This document shows positions 25,461 through 34,600 of a stretch of DNA of 47,706 nt, in pieces (within the stretch, counting starts at the first letter, position 1; each line of letters begins with the position of its first letter). Under the pieces are notes generated by a model. The model was not told the DNA's origin, ran no database searches, and saw nothing but the letters and a program-made list of their open reading frames with translations. The position numbers and the translations under genes are program-made. This stretch comes from an uncultured Muribaculaceae bacterium (GTDB lineage Bacteria; Bacteroidota; Bacteroidia; Bacteroidales; Muribaculaceae): contig CALUMX010000023.1 in NCBI GenBank assembly GCA_944321875.1, positions 1 through 47,706 on the forward strand, given 5' to 3'.

Positions 25461-25638
25461 CGAAAAAAAATCCGTTTTTAGCCAACATTCGCTATCAATT
25501 CCCTTGTTTTCGCCTTAAAAAATCCAAAAAACCGTCGGTGCGGCCGGTTGTGGTCGCGTTTTGAGGAGAAAAATGAGGATTTTGTAATTTTTTGTCAAAT
25601 TCATAGCGTTGAGTTTCTTAATGTTATAAATTATTCCG

Positions 25639-25646
25639 TACCTTTG
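25639..25646 (+). promoter_or_regulatory. panC promoter -7 box TACCTTTG
   Basis: TACCTTTG, 21 bases before ATG 25668, with TTTC 21 bases upstream. It fixes the panC start, because the longer frame from 25548 would begin upstream of the promoter. Confidence 0.6.
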
Positions 25647-25667
25647 CACAGCTCAAAAAGAAAAGAA

Positions 25668-26516
25668 ATGAAAGTAGTAAGAACTATTTCGGAATTAAAA
25701 TCCTTAATATCAGGATTTAAGAAAGAAGGGAAGCAGGTGGGTCTGGTGCCGACTATGGGTGCCTTGCACGCCGGACACATGTCGTTGGTCTCTCGTGCCC
25801 GTAAGGAAAACGACATTGTGGCAGTAAGTGTTTTCGTCAATCCAACACAATTCAACAATAAAGAAGATTTGCGCACATATCCCCGTACGGAGGAGCAGGA
25901 CTGTGCGCTCCTCGAAGCGGCAGGATGCGACGTGGTGTTTGTGCCGTCGGTAGAGGAAATCTATCCGGAAGAGGATACACGCGTATTCGACCTCGGCCCG
26001 GTTGCTGAGGTGATGGAAGGTAAGTTCCGTCCGGGTCATTTCAACGGTGTGGCTCAGATTGTGAGCAAGCTGTTCAGCTTCGTTGAGCCTGACAAGGCAT
26101 ATTTCGGCGAGAAGGACTTCCAGCAGATTGCGGTGATTCGCCGCATGGTAGAGCTGGAGGGATTCAAGTTGGAGATTGTTTCCTGTCCTATCAAGCGCGA
26201 GGACGACGGTCTGGCTCTGAGCAGCCGTAACGTGCGCCTGTCGGAAGAGCAGCGCAAGATTGCTCCCAACATATACCGCGTATTGAAAGAAAGTTGTAAT
26301 TTTGCATCCAACCATACGGTTGCCGAGACGGTGGCTATGGTGACGGAGGAACTCAATAAGTTGCCGCAGCTCGAAGTGGAATACTACGAGATTGTCAACG
26401 GTCTGACCATGCAACCTGTTGAGAACTGGAACGATGCTCCTTATGTTGTTGGCTGCATCACTGTCTATTGCGGCGATGTGCGCCTGATTGACAACATTAC
26501 CTACAAGGCTTTATAA
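25668..26516 (+). CDS. panC: Pantoate-beta-alanine ligase
   Basis: 282 residues from ATG 25668 ([14 protein letters not shown]). It joins pantoate and beta-alanine with ATP to make pantothenate. Signatures: [15 protein letters not shown] (the HIGH-like ATP site), [32 protein letters not shown], and [11 protein letters not shown] near the C-terminal lid. Next comes panD, which supplies beta-alanine, 20 bases downstream, so the two steps are co-expressed. Confidence 0.97.
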   Translation: MKVVRTISELKSLISGFKKEGKQVGLVPTMGALHAGHMSLVSRARKENDIVAVSVFVNPTQFNNKEDLRTYPRTEEQDCALLEAAGCDVVFVPSVEEIYPEEDTRVFDLGPVAEVMEGKFRPGHFNGVAQIVSKLFSFVEPDKAYFGEKDFQQIAVIRRMVELEGFKLEIVSCPIKREDDGLALSSRNVRLSEEQRKIAPNIYRVLKESCNFASNHTVAETVAMVTEELNKLPQLEVEYYEIVNGLTMQPVENWNDAPYVVGCITVYCGDVRLIDNITYKAL

Positions 26517-26536
26517 ATCTACATTTTATTTGAATA

Positions 26537-26893
26537 ATGCAAATTGAAGTATTGAAGTCGAAAATCCATCGTGCGACTGTCACGAATGCCGATTTGAACT
26601 ACATCGGCAGTATTACAATCGATGAGGACCTGATGGATGCGGCTGGCTTGATAGCCAATGAAAGAGTGTATATTGTGGACAACAACAACGGTGAGCGTCT
26701 CGACACTTACGTGATTCCCGGTCGCCGTGGCTCGGGTGATATTTGTCTGAACGGAGCTGCTGCCCGCAAGGTATATGTCGGCGATGTTGTCATTATCATG
26801 GCTTACGCTATGATGGATGCGGAGGAGGCCCGCACTTTCCAGCCCCGTGTTGTTTTCCCTGAGCCGGGCACAAACCGTCTGACGAAAGAGTAA
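26537..26893 (+). CDS. panD: Aspartate 1-decarboxylase precursor
   Basis: 118 residues. It makes beta-alanine from aspartate for the adjacent PanC reaction. The self-cleavage site is present as Gly24-Ser25 in NYIGSITID; cleavage creates the pyruvoyl cofactor on Ser25. Lys9 ([10 protein letters not shown]) and the INGxAA-like segment ([13 protein letters not shown]) are also seen. The ffh gene follows by 23 bases. Confidence 0.97.
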   Translation: MQIEVLKSKIHRATVTNADLNYIGSITIDEDLMDAAGLIANERVYIVDNNNGERLDTYVIPGRRGSGDICLNGAAARKVYVGDVVIIMAYAMMDAEEARTFQPRVVFPEPGTNRLTKE

Positions 26894-26916
26894 AAACAAA
26901 AAAACGATTGATATAG

Positions 26917-28242
26917 ATGTTTCAAAATTTAAGTGAAAGACTCGAACGTTCCTTCAAGCTGCTGAAGGGACAAGGTAAGATTACCGAGATTAACGTTGCC
27001 GAGACGTTGAAGGACGTACGCCGTGCGTTGATTGAGGCCGACGTCAACTATGCCGTTGCCAAGAAGTTTACCGATACGGTGAAGGCAAAGGCGTTGGGTC
27101 AGAATGTGATTACAGCCATCAAACCGAGTGAGTTGATGGTCAAAATCGTTCACGACGAGCTGGCACAATTGATGGGTGGCAATACGGCCGACGTCAATCT
27201 GTCGGGCAATCCGGCTGTTATCCTCATGTCCGGTCTGCAAGGTTCCGGTAAGACAACGTTCTCAGGTAAGCTTGCTAAAAAATATAAGAGCGAGAAGGGT
27301 AAGCGTCCTTTGCTTGTTGCCTGCGACGTCTACCGTCCGGCAGCCGTTGAGCAGTTGAAGGTGCTGGGTGAGCAGATTGCCGTGCCTGTCTACTGTGAGG
27401 AAGGCTCAAAGGACCCTGTACAGATTGCGCTCAATGCCATCAAGTATGCGAAGGCCAACAATAATGACCTCGTAATCGTCGATACAGCCGGTCGTCTTGC
27501 TGTCGACGAGGAGATGATGAACGAGATTGAGGCTATCAAGAAGGCTATCCAACCGCAGGAAACGCTGTTTGTAGTCGATTCCATGACTGGTCAGGATGCT
27601 GTCAATACGGCCCGCGAGTTCAATGCTCGTCTGGATTTCGACGGCGTTGTGCTGACAAAGCTCGATGGTGATACCCGTGGTGGTGCGGCTATTTCTATCC
27701 GTACGGTGGTTGACAAGCCGATTAAGTTTGTCGGAACAGGTGAGAAGTTGGAGGCAATCGACCTCTTCCACCCGGCACGTATGGCTGACCGTATCCTGGG
27801 TATGGGTGATATCGTTTCTCTCGTTGAGCGCGCACAGCAGCAATATGACGAGGAAGAGGCTCGCCGCCTGCAGAAGCGTATTGCCAAGAATGAGTTCGAT
27901 TTCAACGACTTCCTTGCTCAGATTCAGCAAATCAAGAAGATGGGTAACCTGAAAGACCTGGCATCGATGATTCCGGGCGTAGGTAAGGCTATCAAGGATT
28001 TGGATATTGATGACAATGCGTTCAAGGGTATCGAGGCTATCATCTACTCGATGACTCCGGAAGAGCGTCGCAATCCGGCCATCATCAACGGAAGCCGTCG
28101 TCAGCGTATCGCGAAGGGTAGTGGTACAACCACTCAGGAGGTAAACCGCCTGCTCAAGCAATTTGAGACTACTCGCAAGATGATGCAGATGGCTACGACA
28201 ATGAAGCCGAAAAACATGCTTCGCAATCTCCGTCGCCGTTAA
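26917..28242 (+). CDS. ffh: Signal recognition particle protein Ffh
   Basis: 441 residues. It binds signal sequences of nascent membrane proteins and the SRP RNA, and docks with FtsY. N domain at the start (LSERLERSFKLLKGQGKITE), GTPase G domain with GLQGSGKTTFSGKLA, DTAGR, and TKLDGDTRGGAA, then a methionine-rich M domain ending KMMQMATTMKPKNMLRNLRRR. Third gene after panC and panD, followed by a terminator at 28269. Confidence 0.98.
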   Translation: MFQNLSERLERSFKLLKGQGKITEINVAETLKDVRRALIEADVNYAVAKKFTDTVKAKALGQNVITAIKPSELMVKIVHDELAQLMGGNTADVNLSGNPAVILMSGLQGSGKTTFSGKLAKKYKSEKGKRPLLVACDVYRPAAVEQLKVLGEQIAVPVYCEEGSKDPVQIALNAIKYAKANNNDLVIVDTAGRLAVDEEMMNEIEAIKKAIQPQETLFVVDSMTGQDAVNTAREFNARLDFDGVVLTKLDGDTRGGAAISIRTVVDKPIKFVGTGEKLEAIDLFHPARMADRILGMGDIVSLVERAQQQYDEEEARRLQKRIAKNEFDFNDFLAQIQQIKKMGNLKDLASMIPGVGKAIKDLDIDDNAFKGIEAIIYSMTPEERRNPAIINGSRRQRIAKGSGTTTQEVNRLLKQFETTRKMMQMATTMKPKNMLRNLRRR

Positions 28243-28268
28243 TCCCTGGCGATTTAAATCATACACAG

Positions 28269-28303
28269 AGCGCCGAGTTTCTTTCATGAAGCTCGGCGCT
28301 TTT
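28269..28303 (+). terminator. ffh terminator
   Basis: AGCGCCGAG pairs with CTCGGCGCT, followed by TTTC, 27 bases after the ffh stop. Confidence 0.7.
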
Positions 28304-28316
28304 CGTCTTGCGGATA

Positions 28317-28365
28317 AAACTTCGTTTTCTGTTTGCCTCTGCACTCGCCTTTCACTATATTTGCG
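28317..28365 (+). repeat. Dispersed promoter element, copy P1
   Basis: Conserved block: AAAACTTCGTTTTC, then TTTG at -33 (28332-28335), a 20-base spacer containing GCACTCGCCTTTCAC, then TATATTTG at -7 (28356-28363). The -33 and -7 boxes have ideal spacing, and the spacer itself matches the other copies (33835, 47511, 47595). It would drive the gene at 28432. Confidence 0.7.
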
Positions 28366-28431
28366 GAAAAGCTTGTTGCTGAAATTGGGAAGGCGAGGCC
28401 TGTCGGTTGTATCATTAAAAAGAAATTGGTT

Positions 28432-28791
28432 ATGGATGCAGAGCAAATGATGTTGAAGGATTGTACGCGCACTCTCTATAAGGTTGATAAGGACGGGAAG
28501 CCGTTCTGCAGGGCAGGTGTGTCCGTCTATATGGAGGGGCTGAGCCTGTGGCGATATGATTTTCAGGAATATGAGCGGAACCGGGACGGGGTGGTTGAGA
28601 GGCGCTATGTTGTGAGTATTGTGAATACGGCGAAATTGTGCCGTTTCTTGAATGTCGAATCGTCGCTTGACCTTATCCGGGAGTTGAAACGCCAGTTTGG
28701 TTATAGGGTTGGTTATGCTGACTTCATTGAAAATTTCAAGAAATTCTGTGACACGCATGGTGTTAAGTTCGAATGTCATATATGGTATTAG
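28432..28791 (+). CDS. Hypothetical protein
   Basis: About 119 residues from ATG 28432 (MDAEQMMLKDCTRTLYKVDK). The frame is open to 28333, but that part overlaps the promoter element P1, so the later ATG (or 28447/28450) is preferred. The body (YMEGLSLWRYDFQEYERN, ERRYVVSIVNTAKLCRFLNV, LIRELKRQFGYRVGYADFIE) looks like a small globular alpha/beta protein without signal peptide. I do not recognise a family. Confidence 0.6.
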   Translation: MDAEQMMLKDCTRTLYKVDKDGKPFCRAGVSVYMEGLSLWRYDFQEYERNRDGVVERRYVVSIVNTAKLCRFLNVESSLDLIRELKRQFGYRVGYADFIENFKKFCDTHGVKFECHIWY

Positions 28792-28822
28792 CAGTATTCT
28801 TGCGTGGTTGATACGGTATAAG

Positions 28823-28856
28823 AAAAGGCTGTCTGCATCGAGCAGACAGCCTTTTT
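28823..28856 (+). terminator. Bidirectional terminator between convergent genes
   Basis: AAAAGGCTGTCTGC pairs with GCAGACAGCCTTTTT around ATCGA. T runs on both strands; it serves the hypothetical gene and the RNase E/G gene. Confidence 0.75.
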
Positions 28857-28878
28857 ACGGTTCGTGATGTTTTCTTTA

Positions 28879-30510
28879 TCAGTCTTCTTTTTCGGCCGCT
28901 CTCTTGGATTTGCTGGCCTTTTTCTCGTTGGAGCTGTTTCCTACATCCTTGCTTTCCTTTACATCAATTTCATTGCGGTTTTTGTCAAGAAATTTGTATT
29001 CCAGGAAGGCAAGAGCCTGATTCTGAACCAGCTTGAATTTCTTTCCGAATTCGCCTCTCCATTTTTTGTAGATGGAAGAGAAAAATCCCTGTTTAATGTA
29101 GGCAAATACATACGGATGCACATACAGAGAGAACTCATGTATGCCCAGCGTGTTCACCACATAGTCGATTTTCTCGTGCAGTACGTCAGTAAAAAGGATG
29201 GACGGTTGAACCAAACCCTTTCCGTAGCACGAAGGGCAGCTTTCCATTGTTTCGATGTCGAGTGCGGCACGCACGCGCTGGCGTGTGATTTGCATAAGTC
29301 CGAATTTGCTCAGTGGCAGGATGTTGTGCCGAGCCCGGTCGTTGGCCATCACCTCTCTCATGTGGTCATAGAGCTTTTGGCGATGTTCGGCGGAGTTCAT
29401 GTCGATGAAGTCGATGACGATGATGCCTCCCATATCGCGGAGCCGCAACTGACGGGCAATCTCGTCGGCAGCTCGGATGTTTACATCGAGGGCGTTGCCT
29501 TCCTGCGAGTCGGCATTTTTGTTTCGGTTGCCGGAGTTCACGTCAATTACGTGGAGCGCTTCGGTGTGTTCGATGATGATGTATGCACCCGATTTGAATG
29601 AAACGGCCTTGCCGAACGAAGATTTGATTTGCTTCGTGATGTTGAATGTATCGAATATCGGCTCGTCCTTTGCATAGAGCTTGACGGCTTCGATGCGTTC
29701 GGGAGCGATAAGACTCACATAGTTGTAAATTTGAGAATAGGTCTCAGCGTCGTTGACATAGATATTCTCAAAAGATGGGCTGAAAATGTCGCGGATGATG
29801 CCTACTGCGCGGCTGTCTTCCTCATGAAGGAGTGCCGGGGGAGTGGTCTTTTGCAACTTTTCGATGGTTTCTTCCCAACATCTGAGCAGCGTGTTCATCT
29901 CGTTGTTGAGCTCGGCTACCCGTTTGTTTTCTGCGGAAGTGCGGATAATGACTCCGAAATTCTTCGGCTTGATGCTCTCGATAAGCTGGCGGAGTCGCAT
30001 CTTCTCTTCCGTGGATTTGATTTTCTGAGAAATCGAAATCTTGTTGGAGAAGGGAATCAGGACCATGAAGCGTCCTGTAAAAGTCAATTCGGTTGTGAGT
30101 CGCGGTCCCTTGGTGGATATCGGTTCTTTCGATACTTGAACAACGATGTGCTGTCCCACAGTCAGTGTGCCGTTGACCGAGCCGTTCTTGTCGATGTCGG
30201 GCAGTAATTTGAATTTGGACAGCTGTGGTACTTTCTGGGGATCGTCGGTGGCTGTTTGGATAAAAGACTTGAAACTTGAAAACTGAGAACCGAGGTCGAG
30301 ATAGTGGAGAAAGGCATCCTTTTCCGAGGCGATGTCGACAAAGGCGGCATTCAGCCCGGGCATGAGCTTCTTCACTCGACCGTAATAAATGTTGCCCACC
30401 GCGAATTTCTGATTGCGGGCCTCTTTCTGAAGCGACATCAGCCGGCCGTCTTCCAGAAGTGCAATCGATATTTCATCGGGTTGAACATCAACTACAAGTT
30501 CACTTCTCAT
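28879..30510 (-). CDS. rng: Ribonuclease E/G family protein
   Basis: 543 residues, closer to RNase G than full RNase E. It is a single-strand-specific endoribonuclease for rRNA maturation and mRNA decay. An S1-type region lies near residues 35-110 (FAVGNIYYGRVKKLMPGLNAAFVDI), the catalytic core follows with ALDVNIRAADEIARQLRLRDMGGIIVIDFIDM (metal-binding Asp in IDFIDM), then the zinc-link CPSCYGKG, and a basic C-terminal tail (SSNEKKASKSKRAAEKED). No membrane-anchor or long scaffold as in E. coli RNase E is seen. RNase Y is encoded 6 kb away on the same strand. Confidence 0.92.
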   Translation of the reverse strand: MRSELVVDVQPDEISIALLEDGRLMSLQKEARNQKFAVGNIYYGRVKKLMPGLNAAFVDIASEKDAFLHYLDLGSQFSSFKSFIQTATDDPQKVPQLSKFKLLPDIDKNGSVNGTLTVGQHIVVQVSKEPISTKGPRLTTELTFTGRFMVLIPFSNKISISQKIKSTEEKMRLRQLIESIKPKNFGVIIRTSAENKRVAELNNEMNTLLRCWEETIEKLQKTTPPALLHEEDSRAVGIIRDIFSPSFENIYVNDAETYSQIYNYVSLIAPERIEAVKLYAKDEPIFDTFNITKQIKSSFGKAVSFKSGAYIIIEHTEALHVIDVNSGNRNKNADSQEGNALDVNIRAADEIARQLRLRDMGGIIVIDFIDMNSAEHRQKLYDHMREVMANDRARHNILPLSKFGLMQITRQRVRAALDIETMESCPSCYGKGLVQPSILFTDVLHEKIDYVVNTLGIHEFSLYVHPYVFAYIKQGFFSSIYKKWRGEFGKKFKLVQNQALAFLEYKFLDKNRNEIDVKESKDVGNSSNEKKASKSKRAAEKED

Positions 30511-30542
30511 TGTCGTAAAGTTCTATTCAAGTTGTCAAAAAT

Positions 30543-30590
30543 GAACAAGAACAAACACTTACGTTTCTTTCGAAACAGGTTTGTTCTTGG
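30543..30590 (-). terminator. Hairpin between COX24-type gene and rng
   Basis: AAGAACAAAC and GTTTGTTCTT pair across a 22-base loop that holds its own small TTTC/GAAA stem. The T run after it on the minus strand is short, so it may be an attenuator or processing site rather than a full terminator. Confidence 0.45.
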
Positions 30591-30627
30591 GTATCACATC
30601 AGAAATCTATTTCAAATAGATTCCTAA

Positions 30628-30717
30628 TTACTTTTTCTTGTGACGGTTTTTTCTCAGTCTCTTTTTGCGCTTGTGAGTTGCCATCTTGTGGCCTTTTCTT
30701 TTCTTTCCGCTTGGCAT
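30628..30717 (-). CDS. AURKAIP1/COX24-type ribosomal small protein
   Basis: A 29-residue frame, easily missed because of its size. It starts MPSGKKRKGHKMATHKRKKR and ends in RKNRHKKK, so 17 of 29 residues are basic. This matches the tiny Bacteroidota proteins annotated as AURKAIP1/COX24-domain proteins, related to mitochondrial mS38 and thought to sit in the small ribosomal subunit. It lies between the HU and RNase E/G genes on the same strand. Confidence 0.85.
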   Translation of the reverse strand: MPSGKKRKGHKMATHKRKKRLRKNRHKKK

Positions 30718-30761
30718 TGTCTTAAAAATTTAACTTATTAACACTAAATGATAACTATCTC

Positions 30762-31034
30762 TTATTTTACTTCTTCCATGAACACCTTTGCCGGTTTGAA
30801 AGCCGGGATTTTGTGCTCAGGAATAATAATTGTCGTATTTTTAGAAATATTTCGTGCAGTTTTTTGTGAACGAGTCTTGATGATGAAGCTGCCGAATCCG
30901 CGGAGGTATACGTTTTCTCCGTTTGCCAGAGAATCCTTTACTACTTCCATAAACTTTTCTACAGTTTCGAGTACGGCGGCTTTATCAACACCTGTCGATT
31001 TTGAAATCTCATTAACGATGTCTGCTTTAGTCAT
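30762..31034 (-). CDS. HU family DNA-binding protein
   Basis: 90 residues with the standard HU/IHF fold: MTKADIVNEISKSTGVDKAAVLETVEKFM, then GENVYLRGFGSFIIKTRSQKTARN and TTIIIPEHKIPAFKPAKVFMEEV. It bends and compacts DNA as a dimer; the proline-tipped arm segment is present as IIIPEHKIPAF. A leader of about 100 bases separates it from the A-rich stretch at 31140. Confidence 0.95.
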   Translation of the reverse strand: MTKADIVNEISKSTGVDKAAVLETVEKFMEVVKDSLANGENVYLRGFGSFIIKTRSQKTARNISKNTTIIIPEHKIPAFKPAKVFMEEVK

Positions 31035-31215
31035 TGTTCTGTTTTTATTTATGTATGTTACTTAATTGTATCTACGACACTTGGGTGAATTCGGCTGTCC
31101 GAAGAACGGCAAAATTCAAAATGCGAATGCAAATATCGTGATTTTTTTTTAAATAGCATCCTATTTTGTTCCGTTTTTTCTCTAAAAATTTAAAAAATAG
31201 GATATTACCATCGAG

Positions 31216-32637
31216 CTACGCTTTGTCTTTTGGTGTCAGTCCTTTGCTTGCTGCCACTTTCAACATCAGCTCATAGGCGGCTTCTCTCTCGTTGGGAATT
31301 ACGCCGTCGAGGATGGCGTTTTTGAGTTCTTCCTTGATTTCGCCCACGACGCGTGACGGTTCCAGACCGAACACTTCCATGATTTCCTCGCCCTTTACCG
31401 GCGGCTGGAAGTTGCGGATGCGGTCTTTCTCCTCAATCTCAATGAGTTTACGGCGAACAAGCCGGTAGTTTTCGAGATAGCGTCTTACCTTTTCCTGACT
31501 TTTCGAGGTGATGTCGGCTTCGCAGAGCAACATCAGTTCGTCAATGTCGTCGCCGGCGTCAAAGAGCAGTCGGCGCACGGCGGAATCGGTCACTTCCTCC
31601 TCGACAAGAGCGATGGGGCGCATGTGGAGTTCCACCATTTTCTGCACGAATTTCATCTTCTCGTTTTGCGGGAACTTCATGCGGTTGAAGATTTTTGGAA
31701 TCATCTTTTTACCGATGAAGTTGTGGTTGTGGAACGTCCATCCGATATTCGGAACGTAGCGTTTGGTGACGGGCTTTGCAATGTCGTGGAATACGGCTGC
31801 CCATCTCAGCCATTCGTTGTCGCTCTGTTCTGCCACGTTGTCGAGCACCTGGAGCGTGTGGTAGAAGTTGTCTTTGTGTCCACGTCCTTCCTGCACCTCC
31901 GTTCCTTTCAATGCCTGCATCTCCGGCATGATGATGCGCAGCAGGCCGCAGCGTTCGAGCAGGTCGAAACCTCTTGACGGTTTCTTTGAACGGATGATTT
32001 TACCCAATTCGTCGACGATGCGCTCTTTGGAGATGATGGCGATGCGCTCGCGGTTGCGTGCGATGGCCTCAAATGTCTCCGGCAGGATGTTGAATCCCAG
32101 CTGTGTGGCGAAGCGTATGGCACGCATCATGCGCAGCGGGTCGTCGGAAAAGGTGATGTCGGGGTCGAGCGGCGTGCGGATAATGCGGGCATCCATGTCC
32201 TTCAGTCCGTCGAACGGGTCGACCAGTTCTCCGAATTGGTCAGCGTTCAGGCAGATGGCAAGAGCATTGATGGTGAAGTCGCGGCGCTTCTGGTCATCGT
32301 CGAGTGTTCCGTTCTCGACAATCGGCTTGCGGCTGTCGTGGCTGTACGATTCCTTGCGGGCTCCCACAAATTCCAGCTCCAGGCGGCGGTAGCGCAATTG
32401 TGCGGTGCCGAAATTGTGGTAGACGGTAAGTTTCGACGTCAGACCCAGCTTTTCTGCCAGTTTCTCGGCCAGGGTGATGCCGCTGCCCACCGTAACGAAG
32501 TCGATGTCCTTTGACGGGCGTCGCAGAAAAATGTCGCGCACATAACCTCCCACGATGTAGCAGGGTTGACCGATGCTGTCGGCCACTTCCCCGATGGTGT
32601 GGAATATCTGGCGGTCTATTTTGTCTTTTAAATTCAT
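31216..32637 (-). CDS. cca: CCA tRNA nucleotidyltransferase with HD domain
   Basis: 473 residues from ATG 32637 (MNLKDKIDRQIFHTIGEVAD); the frame extends 16 codons further but that overlaps the preceding gene's end. It adds or repairs the 3' CCA of tRNAs, needed here because both tRNA genes lack CCA. Nucleotidyltransferase motif GGYVRDIFLRRPSKDIDFV carries the metal-binding DxD; the RRDFTINALA and FSDDPLRMMRAIRFATQLGF segments follow. A C-terminal HD domain is marked by KDNFYHTLQVLDNV and FHDIAKP. It lies 5 bases after the M24 peptidase gene. Confidence 0.95.
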   Translation of the reverse strand: MNLKDKIDRQIFHTIGEVADSIGQPCYIVGGYVRDIFLRRPSKDIDFVTVGSGITLAEKLAEKLGLTSKLTVYHNFGTAQLRYRRLELEFVGARKESYSHDSRKPIVENGTLDDDQKRRDFTINALAICLNADQFGELVDPFDGLKDMDARIIRTPLDPDITFSDDPLRMMRAIRFATQLGFNILPETFEAIARNRERIAIISKERIVDELGKIIRSKKPSRGFDLLERCGLLRIIMPEMQALKGTEVQEGRGHKDNFYHTLQVLDNVAEQSDNEWLRWAAVFHDIAKPVTKRYVPNIGWTFHNHNFIGKKMIPKIFNRMKFPQNEKMKFVQKMVELHMRPIALVEEEVTDSAVRRLLFDAGDDIDELMLLCEADITSKSQEKVRRYLENYRLVRRKLIEIEEKDRIRNFQPPVKGEEIMEVFGLEPSRVVGEIKEELKNAILDGVIPNEREAAYELMLKVAASKGLTPKDKA

Positions 32638-32642
32638 TTCTG

Positions 32643-33818
32643 TTATTTCAGTTCGATAATGTCTTCCGGGAGCGGAGTGATGCACTCGAGGCCTTCGGCT
32701 GTTACGACATACGTGTTCTCGATGCCGGCCGCGCCTACGCCCGGGATGACGAATTTAGGCTCGATGGCAATTACGTTGCCTTCCTCAAAGATGTGCTTGC
32801 TGCGCGGTGCCAGTACCGGCCATTCGTTGATTTCGATGCCGAGTCCGTGACCGATGAAGCCTGCTTTCTGGCGGTGTCCCATGAAGTAGTCGGTTTCTCC
32901 GGCTTCCTCCACCATCTGCTGAGCGAGGAGGTAGGCATCCTTGGCAGCTACTCCCGGCTTGATGAAACGGATAAGGGCTTTGTGGATGTCGACCGACAGT
33001 TGGTGAGCCTTGAGCGTATGAGCATCCGTCAGATGGAGGCCGTAGGTACGGGTGATGTCAGTCATGTAGCCGTTGAAGTTGCCGTTCATGTCAATCATCA
33101 CCGTGCTGCCTTCCTCGATGGTAGAGCCGTTGCAGCCCATAGGCAGTGACTCGTCCATTCCCGCACCACCCATTGCGAAGTCGTAAGGGCTGGGGTTGTC
33201 GGCATTATCGCCGGTGATGACGTGTCCCATGAAGGACTCCATTGATTCTCCGGCTACGCGGAACAGACCCAGGCAACCTTCCTTGCGGAGGTCGTATTCG
33301 ATTTCCGTTTGCAGTTCAATGTCGGTCATTCCCTTGCGGAAGAGCGACGGAATGCGTTTATAGCTGTTGCAGTGGTGTACGCCGGCTTCCTTTATCAATT
33401 CGATTTCGACGGCTGTTTTCACGGCACGGGCCGATGAGATGAGAGGGGAGGCGTTGAGCGGCTTTTCGATGCTCAGAGCCTTTGTGAGCCGTTGTGTGTC
33501 GGAGAAGGAGATGCGGTCCAGTTCCAGAGCCACGTTTTCAGGTAGCGTTATGCCTAATTTGCTCAATTCCTCAGTAATCTGTTCCGGCTTTTTGATGTAG
33601 ATGACGTTTTTGTCAGTCAGACCCGCCGGACGGCGTACGAAAAAGAGCGTTTCACCTTCGGCCGGAATGTAGACGAATCCGTTGAAAACACGGCCGGCGC
33701 AGTAATAGATATTCGTGTTGGTGCTGATGAGGACTGCTCCGATATTGTTCGCGCTCATGAGTGCGCGGATTTTGTCGTGGCGGAGCTTCAGTTCAGCGGT
33801 AGTTATTTTGCTGTTCAT
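32643..33818 (-). CDS. M24 family Xaa-Pro peptidase
   Basis: 391 residues. Creatinase-like N-terminal domain, then the pita-bread M24 catalytic domain. The dinuclear metal ligands are visible: Asp in STVMIDMNGNFNGYMTDITR, His in GFIGHGLGIEIN, Glu in VIAIEPKFV and Glu in AAGIENTYVV. Such aminopeptidases remove N-terminal residues preceding proline. Its promoter is element P2 (33835-33866). Downstream is cca. Confidence 0.9.
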   Translation of the reverse strand: MNSKITTAELKLRHDKIRALMSANNIGAVLISTNTNIYYCAGRVFNGFVYIPAEGETLFFVRRPAGLTDKNVIYIKKPEQITEELSKLGITLPENVALELDRISFSDTQRLTKALSIEKPLNASPLISSARAVKTAVEIELIKEAGVHHCNSYKRIPSLFRKGMTDIELQTEIEYDLRKEGCLGLFRVAGESMESFMGHVITGDNADNPSPYDFAMGGAGMDESLPMGCNGSTIEEGSTVMIDMNGNFNGYMTDITRTYGLHLTDAHTLKAHQLSVDIHKALIRFIKPGVAAKDAYLLAQQMVEEAGETDYFMGHRQKAGFIGHGLGIEINEWPVLAPRSKHIFEEGNVIAIEPKFVIPGVGAAGIENTYVVTAEGLECITPLPEDIIELK

Positions 33819-33834
33819 TTTTCCTTATTTTTTG

Positions 33835-33910
33835 CAAAGATAGCGAAAGGCGAGCGCTGTGGCAAACGGAAAACGAAGTTTTCAAGTCTGACAAAGCCGA
33901 GCCGCCTCCT
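33835..33910 (-). repeat. Dispersed promoter element, copy P2
   Basis: Read on the minus strand: GGAGGCGGCTCGGC, GTCAGACTTGAAAAC, TTCGTTTTC, TTTG at -33 (33863-33866), a 20-base spacer with GCTCGCCTTTCGC, and TATCTTTG at -7 (33835-33842). It drives the M24 peptidase gene starting at 33818. It is the most complete match to P3 near the right edge: the resemblance covers about 75 bases. Confidence 0.75.
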
Positions 33911-33918
33911 ATCTTATC

Positions 33919-34575
33919 TTATTCCGCTTTCGCCTTGATGAAATAGTCGGTCAGCTCCTCAAACGAGTTGAAGGACCAGTCAGGATTCTCGCAACTGCCG
34001 AACCCATAGGCGGCAAATGCAAAAGGCATACCGGCCATACGCGTCTGTCGACAGTCGCCTTCCGTGTCACCGATGTATATCGGGTTGGATAATTCATATT
34101 TCTTTTTTAGCCAGAGCATATTCTCACTCTTTTCCCGCTGGGTTGCTCCGAAGGTAACGGCTTCTGTGACGAAAGGTCGGATACCGGTGAAGTCCATCAT
34201 ATCCTCCAGACCTCTTACGCCGCAATTACTGAGCAGGAAAATGCGGTAATGCTCAGAGAGTTTTGCCATTCCTTCTTTCATCATGGGGTAAGGACGGCCA
34301 CCAAGGTGAGGCATCATTTCCATTTCGAGCTTTTCCAATTCCGGCAGATAGTCGGTTGGGGCAATTTGCGGATTGTCACCTGTGATGTTTTTGTAAATCA
34401 CGTCAAGAGGCAGGCCCATGCATTTCAGCAGCTCGTCGCGCATGACTGTGCGTTCCACTCCGAATTTACGGAAACACGCATTCCATACTTCGCAGTATGA
34501 GTCGACCGCGTCCCAGAGCGTTCCGTCCATGTCGAATATCAAGGCGTCGATTGATGTCTTGTCAAGATTGTTCAT
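33919..34575 (-). CDS. HAD family phosphatase
   Basis: 218 residues. The nucleophile motif FDMDGTLWD near residue 14 and the later KYELSNPIYIGDTEGDCRQ with acidic metal ligands mark a HAD-superfamily hydrolase of the phosphoglycolate-phosphatase/beta-PGM type. The substrate cannot be inferred. It lies 25 bases after gldH and ends just before promoter element P2 of the next gene. Confidence 0.88.
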   Translation of the reverse strand: MNNLDKTSIDALIFDMDGTLWDAVDSYCEVWNACFRKFGVERTVMRDELLKCMGLPLDVIYKNITGDNPQIAPTDYLPELEKLEMEMMPHLGGRPYPMMKEGMAKLSEHYRIFLLSNCGVRGLEDMMDFTGIRPFVTEAVTFGATQREKSENMLWLKKKYELSNPIYIGDTEGDCRQTRMAGMPFAFAAYGFGSCENPDWSFNSFEELTDYFIKAKAE

Positions 34576-34600
34576 ATGTTTTCTGATTGTTCGATAATAC

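Noticed and set aside
27406..28779. Minus-strand frame of 457 codons opposite ffh and the next gene
   Set aside because: It lies antisense to the conserved Ffh coding sequence and runs through a terminator and promoter; no family features in its translation.
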